Shown: positions 1 through 7,971 of the stretch, piece after piece
How positions within the stretch are numbered: position 1 is the stretch's first letter
Layout of the letters: every line of letters starts with the position of its first letter
Source: Janthinobacterium saanense
GTDB lineage: Bacteria > Pseudomonadota > Gammaproteobacteria > Burkholderiales > Burkholderiaceae_D
Assembly (NCBI RefSeq): GCF_014200675.1
Contig: NZ_JACHCI010000001.1
Coordinates: forward strand, 124,001 to 188,000
Reading direction: 5' to 3'
DNA: 64,000 nt
Translations under genes and position numbers: made by a program
Notes under the pieces: generated by a model
What the model was told of the DNA's origin: nothing
The model's input: the letters and a program-made list of their open reading frames with translations, nothing else
Database searches by the model: none

Positions 1-1444
1 CGGCCGGTTCGCCCGCATTGCCGGCCACGGCCGGAATGCCCTGCTTGCGCAGCTGGTCGACGATTTCGCGGTTTTCCTCGGCCACCACAAAGTGGATGCC
101 CCGCTCCATCAGGGCGGCGGCGATGCGCCGGCCTACGCGGCCGTAGCCCACCAGCACGATCTGGCCTGACAGTTTTTCCTGCGGCACCGTCATCGGCAAT
201 TCAGCCAGCGGATCGGCCGTGCGTTCGAATTTGCGCGCAAAGTCGCTGTTATTGAGCACGCGCAACAGCGGATTGGCCATGCTGAACACCAGCGGATTCA
301 AGGCGATCGACAGGATGGCGCCGGCCAGTATCAGGCTTTGGCCTTCTTGCGGCATCAGGCCCAGCGACAGGCCCAGTGCGGCCAGGATGAACGAGAATTC
401 ACCGATCTGCGCCAGGCTGGCCGAGACGATGATGGCGGTTTTTGGCGGATAACGCAGCGCCATCACCAGCAAAAAGGCGGCGATCGATTTACCGAAGATG
501 ATGATGGCGCAGACGGCCAGCACTTGCAGCGGTTTTTCCACCAGGATATTCGGCTCGAACAGCATGCCGACCGAAACGAAGAACAGCACGGCGAACGCGT
601 CGCGCAGAGGCAAGGACTCTTCGGCAGCGCGGTGGCTCAGTTCGGATTCGCGCAGCACCATGCCGGCAAAGAAGGCGCCCAGCGCGAACGACACGCCAAA
701 CACTTGCGTGGCGGCATAGGCGATGCCGACGGCGGCGGCGATCACGCACAGGGTGAACAGTTCACGCGAACCGCTGCGCGCCACTTGCCACAAGATCCAT
801 GGAAACAGTTTGCGGCCCACCACCAGCATGAAGACGATGAAACCGGCAACCTGGCCCAGGGTGATGACCAGGGTATACCACAAGCTGACGTGTTCGCTAC
901 CAGGCGCTACCGTGCCGCCCAGCGCGCCGGAAAATGCCGGTAGCAACACCAGTACCAGCACGGTGACCAGGTCTTCCACCACCAGCCAGCCGACGGCGAT
1001 GCGGCCATTCAGGGAATCGAGGATGCCCCGTTCTTCCAGCGCCCGCAACAGCACCACGGTACTGGCGACCGACAGCGCCAGGCCGAAGATCAGCCCGCCG
1101 CCAAGGCTCCAGCCCCACCAGTGGGCCAGGCCCATGCCCATCGCCGTGGCGACGGCAATCTGCAAGATGGCGCCCGGCAGCGCGATCTTGCGCACATCCC
1201 ACAGGTCTTCGATGGAAAAGTGCAGGCCGACACCGAACATCATCAGCATCACGCCGATTTCCGCCAATTGCCCGGCCAATTCCGCATCCGCAACAAAACC
1301 TGGCGTGGCCGGTCCTATCATGATGCCGGCGGCCAGATAGCCGACTAATGCCGGCAATTTCATACGGGTGGCGATAAAGCCAAAAACGAGGCCGAAACCG
1401 AGGGCGGCGGCTATGGTGGTAATCAGACTGATGTCGTGGGGCAT
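1..1444 (-). CDS. ybaL: YbaL/KefB-family cation:proton antiporter (partial, 3' end outside window)
   Basis: Inner-membrane monovalent cation:proton antiporter of the CPA2 family, related to YbaL and KefB, which export K+ in exchange for H+. The protein begins MPHDISLITTIAAALG and reads through about 400 residues of hydrophobic helices, including the family-typical PALVGYLAAGIMIGP and GVMLMMFGVGLHFS. A cytosolic RCK/TrkA-N nucleotide-binding domain then starts near residue 430 with a GYGRVG dinucleotide motif. The window edge cuts this domain, so the C-terminus is not seen (about 481 residues are visible). The ATG at 1444 is the first in-frame Met and gives the expected short cytoplasmic N-terminus. 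Orientation matches the two downstream-numbered minus-strand genes, but a gap of about 220 bases makes a shared transcript uncertain. Family assignment is firm; YbaL rather than KefB or KefC is a best guess. Confidence 0.88.
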   Translation of the reverse strand, partial: MPHDISLITTIAAALGFGLVFGFIATRMKLPALVGYLAAGIMIGPATPGFVADAELAGQLAEIGVMLMMFGVGLHFSIEDLWDVRKIALPGAILQIAVATAMGMGLAHWWGWSLGGGLIFGLALSVASTVVLLRALEERGILDSLNGRIAVGWLVVEDLVTVLVLVLLPAFSGALGGTVAPGSEHVSLWYTLVITLGQVAGFIVFMLVVGRKLFPWILWQVARSGSRELFTLCVIAAAVGIAYAATQVFGVSFALGAFFAGMVLRESELSHRAAEESLPLRDAFAVLFFVSVGMLFEPNILVEKPLQVLAVCAIIIFGKSIAAFLLVMALRYPPKTAIIVSASLAQIGEFSFILAALGLSLGLMPQEGQSLILAGAILSIALNPLVFSMANPLLRVLNNSDFARKFERTADPLAELPMTVPQEKLSGQIVLVGYGRVGRRIAAALMERGIHFVVAEENREIVDQLRKQGIPAVAGNAGEPA

Positions 1445-1663
1445 GCGCTATGGGTTCCTTATGATACAGATGTAAAAAGATAAATTGGAGCGCTTGAGTA
1501 TAAACGCAACAAAGCTGCAGCTGGGACTTTTCCCGCCGCTTTTTTACAAAAAATCCATACCCTATCTTCGTCCAGGTGGCTGCGAACGCATGCCTATCCA
1601 CCTGGAACAGCGCCTAATTCATGCAATCAGCGCTTTTTCAGATATCTATATTGAAGTTGCCGC

Positions 1664-2785
1664 TTAAAGTTTACGTACTACTACGCAACCGATCGAGTAA
1701 CCGGCGCCAAACGAGCAGATGACGCCCATCGCGCCTGCAGGCAGATCATCTTGATATTTATGGAAGGCAATAATCGAACCGGCCGACGAGGTATTGGCGT
1801 AGGTATCGAGGATCACCGGGGCTTCATGCGCTTCGGCATCGCGGCCCAGGATCAGGCGCGTGATCAGCAGATTCATGTTCAGGTTCGCCTGGTGCAACCA
1901 GTAGCGGCTCACTTGCGCCACTTCCACGCCGGCCTTGGCCAGGGTCGCCTTGATCATGTCGGCGGCCATCGGGCACACTTCCTTGAAAACTTTGCGGCCT
2001 TGCTGGCGGAACAGCTTGTCGGCCTGGCCCACGCCTTCTTCATCAAAACGGTTGAGGAAGCCGAAATTGTTGCGAATGGCGTTGGAAAAACGCGTTTTCA
2101 ATTCCGTGCCGACGATTTCGAACTGGTGCCTGGAGACGGCCGTCTCTTTCGCCTCGACCACGATGGCGGTGCAGGCGTCGCCAAAGATGAAGTGGCTGTC
2201 GCGGTCGCGCCAGTTCAGGTGGCCGCTGGTGATTTCAGGATTCAAGACCAGCACCGCGCGCGCCTGGCCGCTTTGCACGGCGGCCACCGCTTGCTGGATG
2301 CCGAAGGTGGCCGACGAGCACGCCACGTTCATATCGAAGCCATAGCCATCGATGTCCAGCGCATGCTGCACTTCCACCGCCATGGCAGGGTAGGCGCGCT
2401 GCATATTGCTGCAGGCAACCAGTACCATGTCGATATCGGCTGCCGTGCGGCCGGCGCGGGCCAGCGCCTCGCGCGCAGCGGCCACGGCCATTTCAGCCTG
2501 CAGCGAGATTTCATCGTCGGCCCGCTCGGCGATGCGCGACACCATGCGCGCCGGGTCCAGGATGCCTTCTTTTTCCATCACGTAGCGCGACTTGATGCCG
2601 GAGGCCTTCTCGATGAAGGCCACGCTCGACAGGTCCAGCGCCGTCACCGTGCCATCGGCAATCGCGGCCGCATGCTCGGCATTGAACTTTTCCGCGTAGG
2701 CATTGAAGCAGGTGACCAGCTCTTCGTTCGAGATCGAGAATGGCGGCGTGTAGAGGCCGGTACCGCTGATGACGACTTGTTTCAT
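1664..2785 (-). CDS. beta-ketoacyl-ACP synthase III family protein (FabH-like, long form)
   Basis: Thiolase-fold condensing enzyme of 373 residues. FabH enzymes join an acyl-CoA primer to malonyl-ACP. The catalytic triad is visible: Cys156 in VACSSATFG, His298 in WLHQAN and Asn331 in NTSSAGS. It is about 55 residues longer than classical FabH (about 317 residues), with an extended N-terminus around FNAYAEKFNAEHAAAIADG. It therefore belongs with the longer FabH-like proteins that use medium-chain or unusual acyl donors (the Pseudomonas PA3286 type is one comparison, from memory). No ACP or acyltransferase gene is adjacent, so it is probably an accessory fatty-acid enzyme, not part of a biosynthetic cluster. 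The ATG at 2785 is the natural start. Substrate unknown. Confidence 0.85.
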   Translation of the reverse strand: MKQVVISGTGLYTPPFSISNEELVTCFNAYAEKFNAEHAAAIADGTVTALDLSSVAFIEKASGIKSRYVMEKEGILDPARMVSRIAERADDEISLQAEMAVAAAREALARAGRTAADIDMVLVACSNMQRAYPAMAVEVQHALDIDGYGFDMNVACSSATFGIQQAVAAVQSGQARAVLVLNPEITSGHLNWRDRDSHFIFGDACTAIVVEAKETAVSRHQFEIVGTELKTRFSNAIRNNFGFLNRFDEEGVGQADKLFRQQGRKVFKEVCPMAADMIKATLAKAGVEVAQVSRYWLHQANLNMNLLITRLILGRDAEAHEAPVILDTYANTSSAGSIIAFHKYQDDLPAGAMGVICSFGAGYSIGCVVVRKL

Positions 2786-2919
2786 GTGAAATCTTTCAAA
2801 TTAGGCAATCGACGCGACGCCGATAAGTGAAGCAAATTTTACACAAACAGACCGGGCTGTAGAGAGTTTCGTGCCACGCAGGCAGATTGCTGTGGCGTGA
2901 GGTGTGGCGTGTATGGCAG

Positions 2920-2945
2920 AAAAAGACCCGCCGCGCAGGCAGGTC
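2920..2945 (-). terminator. Rho-independent terminator of the S41 peptidase gene
   Basis: On the minus strand, GACCTGCC (2945-2938) pairs with GGCGGGTC (2932-2925), with one T-G wobble, across a 5-base loop. A run of five T follows (2924-2920). It lies 37 bases past the stop of the protease gene. Confidence 0.8.
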
Positions 2946-2982
2946 CTTTGATCTTTGCTACGGGAAAATGCGACTTGGCTGA

Positions 2983-4440
2983 TTATTTCTTCGGTTCTGG
3001 TTTCGCTTCCGCCTGCGCCACTACCGGTTCCGGCTTGGCCAGTTGCACCGGCAAGCCTTTCAGGTGATTCAGGGCCTGGTTCAGCTGGAAGTCATCCTTG
3101 CTGCCGAATTCCAGCGGTTTCTGGGTTTTTTCCAGGGCGATGATGCGCAGCTGCTCTTCCATCTCGTCGTTGACAGGGGCGGCCTTGGCCGTATCCTTGG
3201 CTTTGTCGGCATCCTTGTCGCGGTCGTTGATCAAGTGTTTCTGCAAGTCTGCTTCGCGGATGCGCAGGCTGTTCAAGCCGTCGTTGGTGGCGTTTTCATC
3301 GACCATCAGGTCGGGCACGATGCCCTTGGCCTGGATCGAGCGGCCATTCGGCGTGTAGTAGCGGGCCGTGGTCAGCTTGACGGCCGTATCGGCAGTCAGC
3401 TGGCGGATGGTTTGCACCGAACCCTTGCCGAAGGTTTGCGTGCCGATGATGGTGCCGCGCTTGTAGTCTTGCAGGGCGCCGGCGACGATTTCCGAGGCCG
3501 AGGCCGAACCCGTGTTGACCAGTACCACCAGCGGCACTTTCTTGATGGCATCCGGCAGTTTCGCCAGGGCGTCGCCTTCGCTGCGCAGGGAATAGTATTC
3601 GGCACGGCCGTAAAACACTTGCTTGGAATCGGGCAACTGGCCATTGGTCGAGACAATCGCACTATCCTTGGGCAAAAAGGCGGCCGCGACGCCGATGGCG
3701 CCCTGCAGCACGCCGCCCGGATCGTTGCGCAAGTCCAGCACCATGCCTTTGATATTCGGGTCTTGCTTGTACAGCGCCGTGATCTGGGCTGCCATGTCAT
3801 CGACGGTCGGTTCCTGGAATTGCGACACGCGCACCCAGGCGTAACCGGGGGCGATCATCTTCGACTTGACGCTTTTCTGGTGGATTTCTTCGCGCGTGAT
3901 GACGAAGGACAGCGGTTGCGGCTCATCCTTGCGGGCAATGGTCAAGGACACCTTGGTGCCCGGTTCGCCGCGCATGCGCTTGACGTTTTCATCGAGGCTG
4001 CTGCCTTTCACGGGCTGGCCATCGAGGCGGGTAATCAGATCGCCCGCCTTGATGCCGGCGCGGTAGGCGGGCGAATCTTCGATCGGTGACACAATCTTGA
4101 TATAGCCATCATCGCTGAGGCCGATTTCTATACCCAGGCCGACAAACTTGCCTTCCGACCCTTCGCGCAATTCGGCGTAGGCTTTCTTGTCCAGGTAGGC
4201 GGAATGGGGATCGAGCGAGGCCACCATGCCGGAAATGGCTTCCGTCAGCAGTTTTTTGTCTTCTACCGGTTCCACATAGTCGGACTTGATCAGGCTAAAC
4301 ACGTCGGCCAGCTGGCGCAGTTCTTCCAGCGGCAGGGTAGGCTCGACGTTTTTTTGCGCCATCGCGGAAAATTGCAGCGAGACGGCAACCCCGGCCACGA
4401 CGCCGAGGCCGATCAAGCCTGTGTTTTTGAGTTTGCCCAT
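2983..4440 (-). CDS. S41 family carboxyl-terminal processing peptidase (CtpA-like)
   Basis: Periplasmic serine protease of 485 residues that trims or degrades envelope proteins from their C-terminus. An N-terminal hydrophobic signal or anchor (residues 8-28) is followed by a PDZ domain (about 97-170, GLGIEIGL...AGDLITRLDGQPV) and the S41 protease domain. The Ser/Lys dyad is visible: Ser314 in GSASASEI and Lys339 in FGKGSVQ, 25 residues apart as in Tsp/CtpA, with Gln343 four residues after the Lys. The C-terminal 70 residues are charged and end in a Lys/Pro/Glu/Ala-rich tail. The ATG at 4440 is preceded by AGGTGGAC. The gene has its own terminator. In related bacteria this family acts on peptidoglycan hydrolases or lipoproteins, but no partner is adjacent here. 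Confidence 0.93.
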   Translation of the reverse strand: MGKLKNTGLIGLGVVAGVAVSLQFSAMAQKNVEPTLPLEELRQLADVFSLIKSDYVEPVEDKKLLTEAISGMVASLDPHSAYLDKKAYAELREGSEGKFVGLGIEIGLSDDGYIKIVSPIEDSPAYRAGIKAGDLITRLDGQPVKGSSLDENVKRMRGEPGTKVSLTIARKDEPQPLSFVITREEIHQKSVKSKMIAPGYAWVRVSQFQEPTVDDMAAQITALYKQDPNIKGMVLDLRNDPGGVLQGAIGVAAAFLPKDSAIVSTNGQLPDSKQVFYGRAEYYSLRSEGDALAKLPDAIKKVPLVVLVNTGSASASEIVAGALQDYKRGTIIGTQTFGKGSVQTIRQLTADTAVKLTTARYYTPNGRSIQAKGIVPDLMVDENATNDGLNSLRIREADLQKHLINDRDKDADKAKDTAKAAPVNDEMEEQLRIIALEKTQKPLEFGSKDDFQLNQALNHLKGLPVQLAKPEPVVAQAEAKPEPKK

Positions 4441-4770
4441 ATGTCCACCTAGCTAGAATTGATTTTCTGTGTTGCACAGGCGCCAGTCCCTGTGGAGCGG
4501 CGCTGTCTGAAAGTATAGTCCTGAATCCCGGCCCGCGTGGCAGCGCACCGCTAATTTGGTTTAAAGCACAGTGTAGGCAGTAGAAACCGGCAAGTAACTT
4601 GCCATATGTTGCTGTTTTGTATGCGATGTATAGTTGTTCTTGAGGGGAGTAAGCATTTGTAATACTCGAAAAAAAGTCTCACACACCGTCATATAGTGAA
4701 TTCGCATTCTCGACCCGAAGTGGTTTTGCCTGCGTCTCACGACGCAGGCTTTTTTTTATCTGGAGCCCTT
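4441..4770. other. intergenic region with an orphan terminator
   Basis: This 330-base gap separates the divergent protease and Gly-rich protein genes. I see no convincing protein gene. It holds a TATAGT -10-like hexamer at 4629-4634 and a strong plus-strand terminator at 4729-4757. That would fit either a short untranslated RNA of roughly 115 nt or an attenuated leader for the gene starting at 4771. Confidence 0.5.
4729..4758 (+). terminator. strong orphan intrinsic terminator
   Basis: A perfect 9-bp stem, GCCTGCGTC / GACGCAGGC, with a TCAC loop is followed by eight T. No annotated plus-strand gene ends upstream: the nearest upstream gene points the other way and starts at 4440. The stop signal sits 13 bases before the start codon at 4771. 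Confidence 0.8.
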
Positions 4771-5382
4771 ATGACATCCCTGACTTTGTTGCCTTCCTTG
4801 CGTAGATTCAGCCTGGCCCTGCTGCTCGCCACGACGGCCGTGACGGCATCGGCCATACCGATCACCGAGATGCACCTGGAAGACTTGTTGCCCATGGCGC
4901 CAGATTTCAAGACCGAATTGAAGCTCAATGCGAATCAGAACATTTTATGGCAGCAGGTGGAAGCGAAGACGCGGCAACTGCTGCGCGAGCGCAAGGCGCG
5001 CCGCGAGCGCTTGCAAGCCAGTGTGCAGGCCGGCCTGGCAGCGCCGCAACTGGAGCTGCGCGACCTGGTCGGGGGGCTTGACAATGAAAGTGCGATCAGC
5101 CTGGCCGAAGAAAAACAGTTGCGCGAGTGGTGGCTGACCGTCAACGATGCGCTCGATGAAAGCCAGCGCCATGCCGTGGCCCAGTTTATCGCCGGCCAGA
5201 TGGCGCGCGTGATGGATGGCGTCGTGCCGCACAGTGAAACGCCAGGCGCGCCCAGTGGTGGCGGACGCAAAGGCGGTGGCCGGGGTGGCGCAGGCGGCGG
5301 TTTTGGCGGAAATAGTATCGGCGGCAGCGCTGGCAGCGGCGCCGGCAATGTGGGTAGCGGCGTGAATATTCCGTTCAATTGA
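4771..5382 (+). CDS. secreted protein of unknown function with glycine-rich tail
   Basis: A 203-residue protein I do not recognise by name. It has a signal peptide (LRRFSLALLLATTAVTASA, about residues 10-28), then a helical, charged middle. A stretch resembling Spy/CpxP or LTXXQ-type periplasmic proteins (LNANQNILWQQVEAKTRQLL) is followed by an Arg-rich helix. The last 50 residues are almost only Gly, Ser, Ala and Asn. The start is placed at 4771 because the upstream terminator (4729-4757) would interrupt any longer reading frame and TGGAG sits 5 bases before this ATG. The Spy-like resemblance is weak and rests only on the helical heptad look; the glycine tail is not typical of Spy. Confidence 0.6.
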   Translation: MTSLTLLPSLRRFSLALLLATTAVTASAIPITEMHLEDLLPMAPDFKTELKLNANQNILWQQVEAKTRQLLRERKARRERLQASVQAGLAAPQLELRDLVGGLDNESAISLAEEKQLREWWLTVNDALDESQRHAVAQFIAGQMARVMDGVVPHSETPGAPSGGGRKGGGRGGAGGGFGGNSIGGSAGSGAGNVGSGVNIPFN

Positions 5383-5604
5383 ACGGTAGAAACTGAGGCG
5401 GCAAGCGCTCTGGCGGGGGGGATGGGCGGAAAGTGTTGTATGCGGTGGCAGGGAATTGTTGCTTAATTGTTGTGCAAATGTATCGTAAAGTAAAAAACGG
5501 CCACGGCGCCAGCCATGGCTGAGGTCAGGCACCTAGAATACGTTTTTTACATTGCTGAAGCCACAACATTAGCCACAGCGTCACCGTGATCCTGCCTCCT
5601 CCCC

Positions 5605-7815
5605 ATGCGTAAATTGTTTTCCGCCGCCAGCCTGGCGCTATTGAGTTCCACTGCGCTGATGGCGCCTGCCTTTGGCCAGTCCGAGCCAGCCGATACCAGC
5701 GTGATGGTGAAAGACCAGGATGGCAAGGAGGTGCCGGCCGTCACCGTCAATGGCAGCCGCGCCAGCGACATGGATGAGCGGCGCCAGTCGACGGCGGGCA
5801 AGCAGGTGTATGGCCGCGAAGAACTGGACCGCAATGGCGATACCAGCCTGGGCGATGTGCTGAAACGTTTGCCGGGCGTGACCATGGGCGGTAAGCCGGG
5901 GCGTGGCGGCGAAATCCGCATGCGGGGCCTCGGTAGCGGCTATACCCAGGTGCTGCTCAATGGCGAGCGCCCGCCGGCCGGCTTTTCCATGGATTCGCTG
6001 TCGCCCGATCAGGTCGAGCGCATCGAAGTGATGCGCGGCCCGGTGGCCGAGCACAGCACGCGCGCCATTGCCGGCACCATCAATATCATCTTGCGCGACG
6101 GCTACCAGCAGCGCGATATCCAGCTGAAACTGACCGACAGCATCGAAAAGGGCCGGCATGGCCCCAATCTGTCGCTGATGGTGCCGGGCAAGGTGGACGG
6201 CCTGACTTATCTGCTGTCCGCTACCGTGTCGCAAAACCGCCAGCAAGACATCAACCGCACGCACAATCTCGATACCGACCTGGCCGATGGTGTGGTGGAA
6301 AAAGACCAGCAGGTGCAGGACATCAGCATGCGCCGCTCCACTTCGCTGCACCTGACGCCGCGCCTGTCCTACAAGTTCGACGGCGGCGATACGCTGAACT
6401 TCCAGCCTTTCCTGATGAGCAACCGCAGCGATGGCACGACCAGCAGCCTGCTGGACCAGTCCACTGGCCAAATCGCGCCTGAATACCACACCGCCGCCGG
6501 CAGCAGCACTTCGTCGAGCACCTTCTTGCGCGGTTTTGGCAACTGGCTGCACAAGATGGACGGCGCGGCCAAGCTGGACGTGAAGTTTGGCTTTGGCAGC
6601 GGCAAGAGCGACAGCGATGCGGTGCGCAATCAATATGACGGCAGCGGCAAGCTGCTCGACAACTTCCTCGATACCGACAGCACGCGCGACCGCAGTGTCA
6701 ATACGGGCGGCAAATACACTTCGCCGCTGGGCAAGGGCCATTTATTGGCGGCCGGCTGGGATGCCGAATGGGGCAAGCGCGAGCAGACCCGCGTATCGCT
6801 GGACAATGGCTTGCCCGGTTTCGTCGATTCGGGCGACAACCTGACGGCCGAGACGCGCCGCTTCGCCGCTTTCGCCCAGGATGAATGGGATATCACGCCC
6901 CAGTGGGCCGCCTATTTCGGCTTGCGCTGGGAAGGCATCCGCACCATCAGCGACCGCAGCAGCGGCACCATCAGCAATACCAGCAGCGTCTGGAGTCCCT
7001 TGCTGCACGGTGTATGGCGCATTCCCGGCCATGAAAAAGACCAGGTGCGCATGAGTTTGACGCGCAGCTACCGCGCGCCAGCCCTGAACGACCTGATCGC
7101 CCTGCCGTCGCTGTCGCGCCTGAACAGCGCCACGCGGCCTGACCGCACCGGTAATCCGAATTTGAAACCGGAACTGGCGACCGGCATCGACCTGGCCTAT
7201 GAGCATTACCTGGGCCGCGCCGGCATCCTCAGCGTGAGCGGTTTTACGCGTCAGATCGATAATCTGATGCGCCGTGAAACCAGCTTGCAAAACACGCTGA
7301 CCGGTCCACGCTGGGTCTCCACGCCCACCAATATCGGCAATGCGCGTACCAGCGGCATCGAACTGGAGGCCAAGTTCCAGCTGGTGGAATTGATGGCCGA
7401 TGCGCCCGCCATCGACTTGCGCGCCAATTACAGCCGTTTCTGGTCGAACGTGGACGGCATTCCCGGCCCGAACAACCGGCTCGACCAGCAGGCCAAACAA
7501 ACGGCCAACCTGGGCCTCGATTACCGCATCAAGCAAGTGCCGCTGACCCTGGGCGGCAGTTATAACTGGACGCCGGCCACCACCATCCAGACCAGCCTGA
7601 CGGAAACCGTGTATGGCACGGCCAAGCGGGGGCTCGACGTGTATGGCTTGTGGAAATTCGATGTGCGCACGCAACTGCGCATCTCCGCCAGCAACCTGCT
7701 GCACGACGATTACATCAATGGCCGCGACGTGCTGACGAATGGCTTGCTGCAAAGCGCATTGACGACGTCGCCGACCAATACTGTCTGGAACGTTCGTCTG
7801 GAAACCAAATTTTAA
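5605..7815 (+). CDS. TonB-dependent receptor
   Basis: Outer-membrane gated barrel of 736 residues for uptake of iron chelates or other scarce ligands, powered by TonB-ExbBD. A signal peptide (ending PAFGQ), a TonB-box-like VPAVTVNGSR near residues 47-56 and a plug domain (about 60-170; LKRLPGVTMGG, IRMRGLGSGYTQVLLNGERPP, VERIEVMRGPVAEHS, AGTINIILR) precede a 22-strand-type barrel. The barrel ends with the terminal Phe expected of outer-membrane proteins (RLETKF). The size and plug resemble siderophore receptors, but the ligand cannot be read from sequence. No Fur-like box or TonB gene is evident nearby. The Shine-Dalgarno before 5605 is poor, but later Met codons would lose the signal peptide. 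Confidence 0.9.
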   Translation: MRKLFSAASLALLSSTALMAPAFGQSEPADTSVMVKDQDGKEVPAVTVNGSRASDMDERRQSTAGKQVYGREELDRNGDTSLGDVLKRLPGVTMGGKPGRGGEIRMRGLGSGYTQVLLNGERPPAGFSMDSLSPDQVERIEVMRGPVAEHSTRAIAGTINIILRDGYQQRDIQLKLTDSIEKGRHGPNLSLMVPGKVDGLTYLLSATVSQNRQQDINRTHNLDTDLADGVVEKDQQVQDISMRRSTSLHLTPRLSYKFDGGDTLNFQPFLMSNRSDGTTSSLLDQSTGQIAPEYHTAAGSSTSSSTFLRGFGNWLHKMDGAAKLDVKFGFGSGKSDSDAVRNQYDGSGKLLDNFLDTDSTRDRSVNTGGKYTSPLGKGHLLAAGWDAEWGKREQTRVSLDNGLPGFVDSGDNLTAETRRFAAFAQDEWDITPQWAAYFGLRWEGIRTISDRSSGTISNTSSVWSPLLHGVWRIPGHEKDQVRMSLTRSYRAPALNDLIALPSLSRLNSATRPDRTGNPNLKPELATGIDLAYEHYLGRAGILSVSGFTRQIDNLMRRETSLQNTLTGPRWVSTPTNIGNARTSGIELEAKFQLVELMADAPAIDLRANYSRFWSNVDGIPGPNNRLDQQAKQTANLGLDYRIKQVPLTLGGSYNWTPATTIQTSLTETVYGTAKRGLDVYGLWKFDVRTQLRISASNLLHDDYINGRDVLTNGLLQSALTTSPTNTVWNVRLETKF

Positions 7816-7971
7816 TGTTAGTGTAATGCAACAAAGCCACTGCGCCGCAGGGGACTCGGGATGGTCAAGCCTGGACTTGACGTGCTACATTCCTGAAGCT
7901 TCTGGCGCGGCGGGCAACCCGCCACAAGCGATCAGCCCGATTTTTTTTGACATGCCCCATAAGGACAATTC

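Noticed and set aside
338..1348. Several plus-strand open frames opposite the first gene
   Set aside because: The minus strand encodes a continuous antiporter with recognisable membrane and RCK motifs over the whole stretch; the plus-strand frames are its shadow.
7900..7950. GGCGGG-CAA-CCCGCC hairpin followed further on by eight T, as terminator of the receptor gene
   Set aside because: The T tract starts about 20 bases after the stem, so it is not a standard intrinsic terminator; a weaker alternative stem has only five pairs with a long loop.
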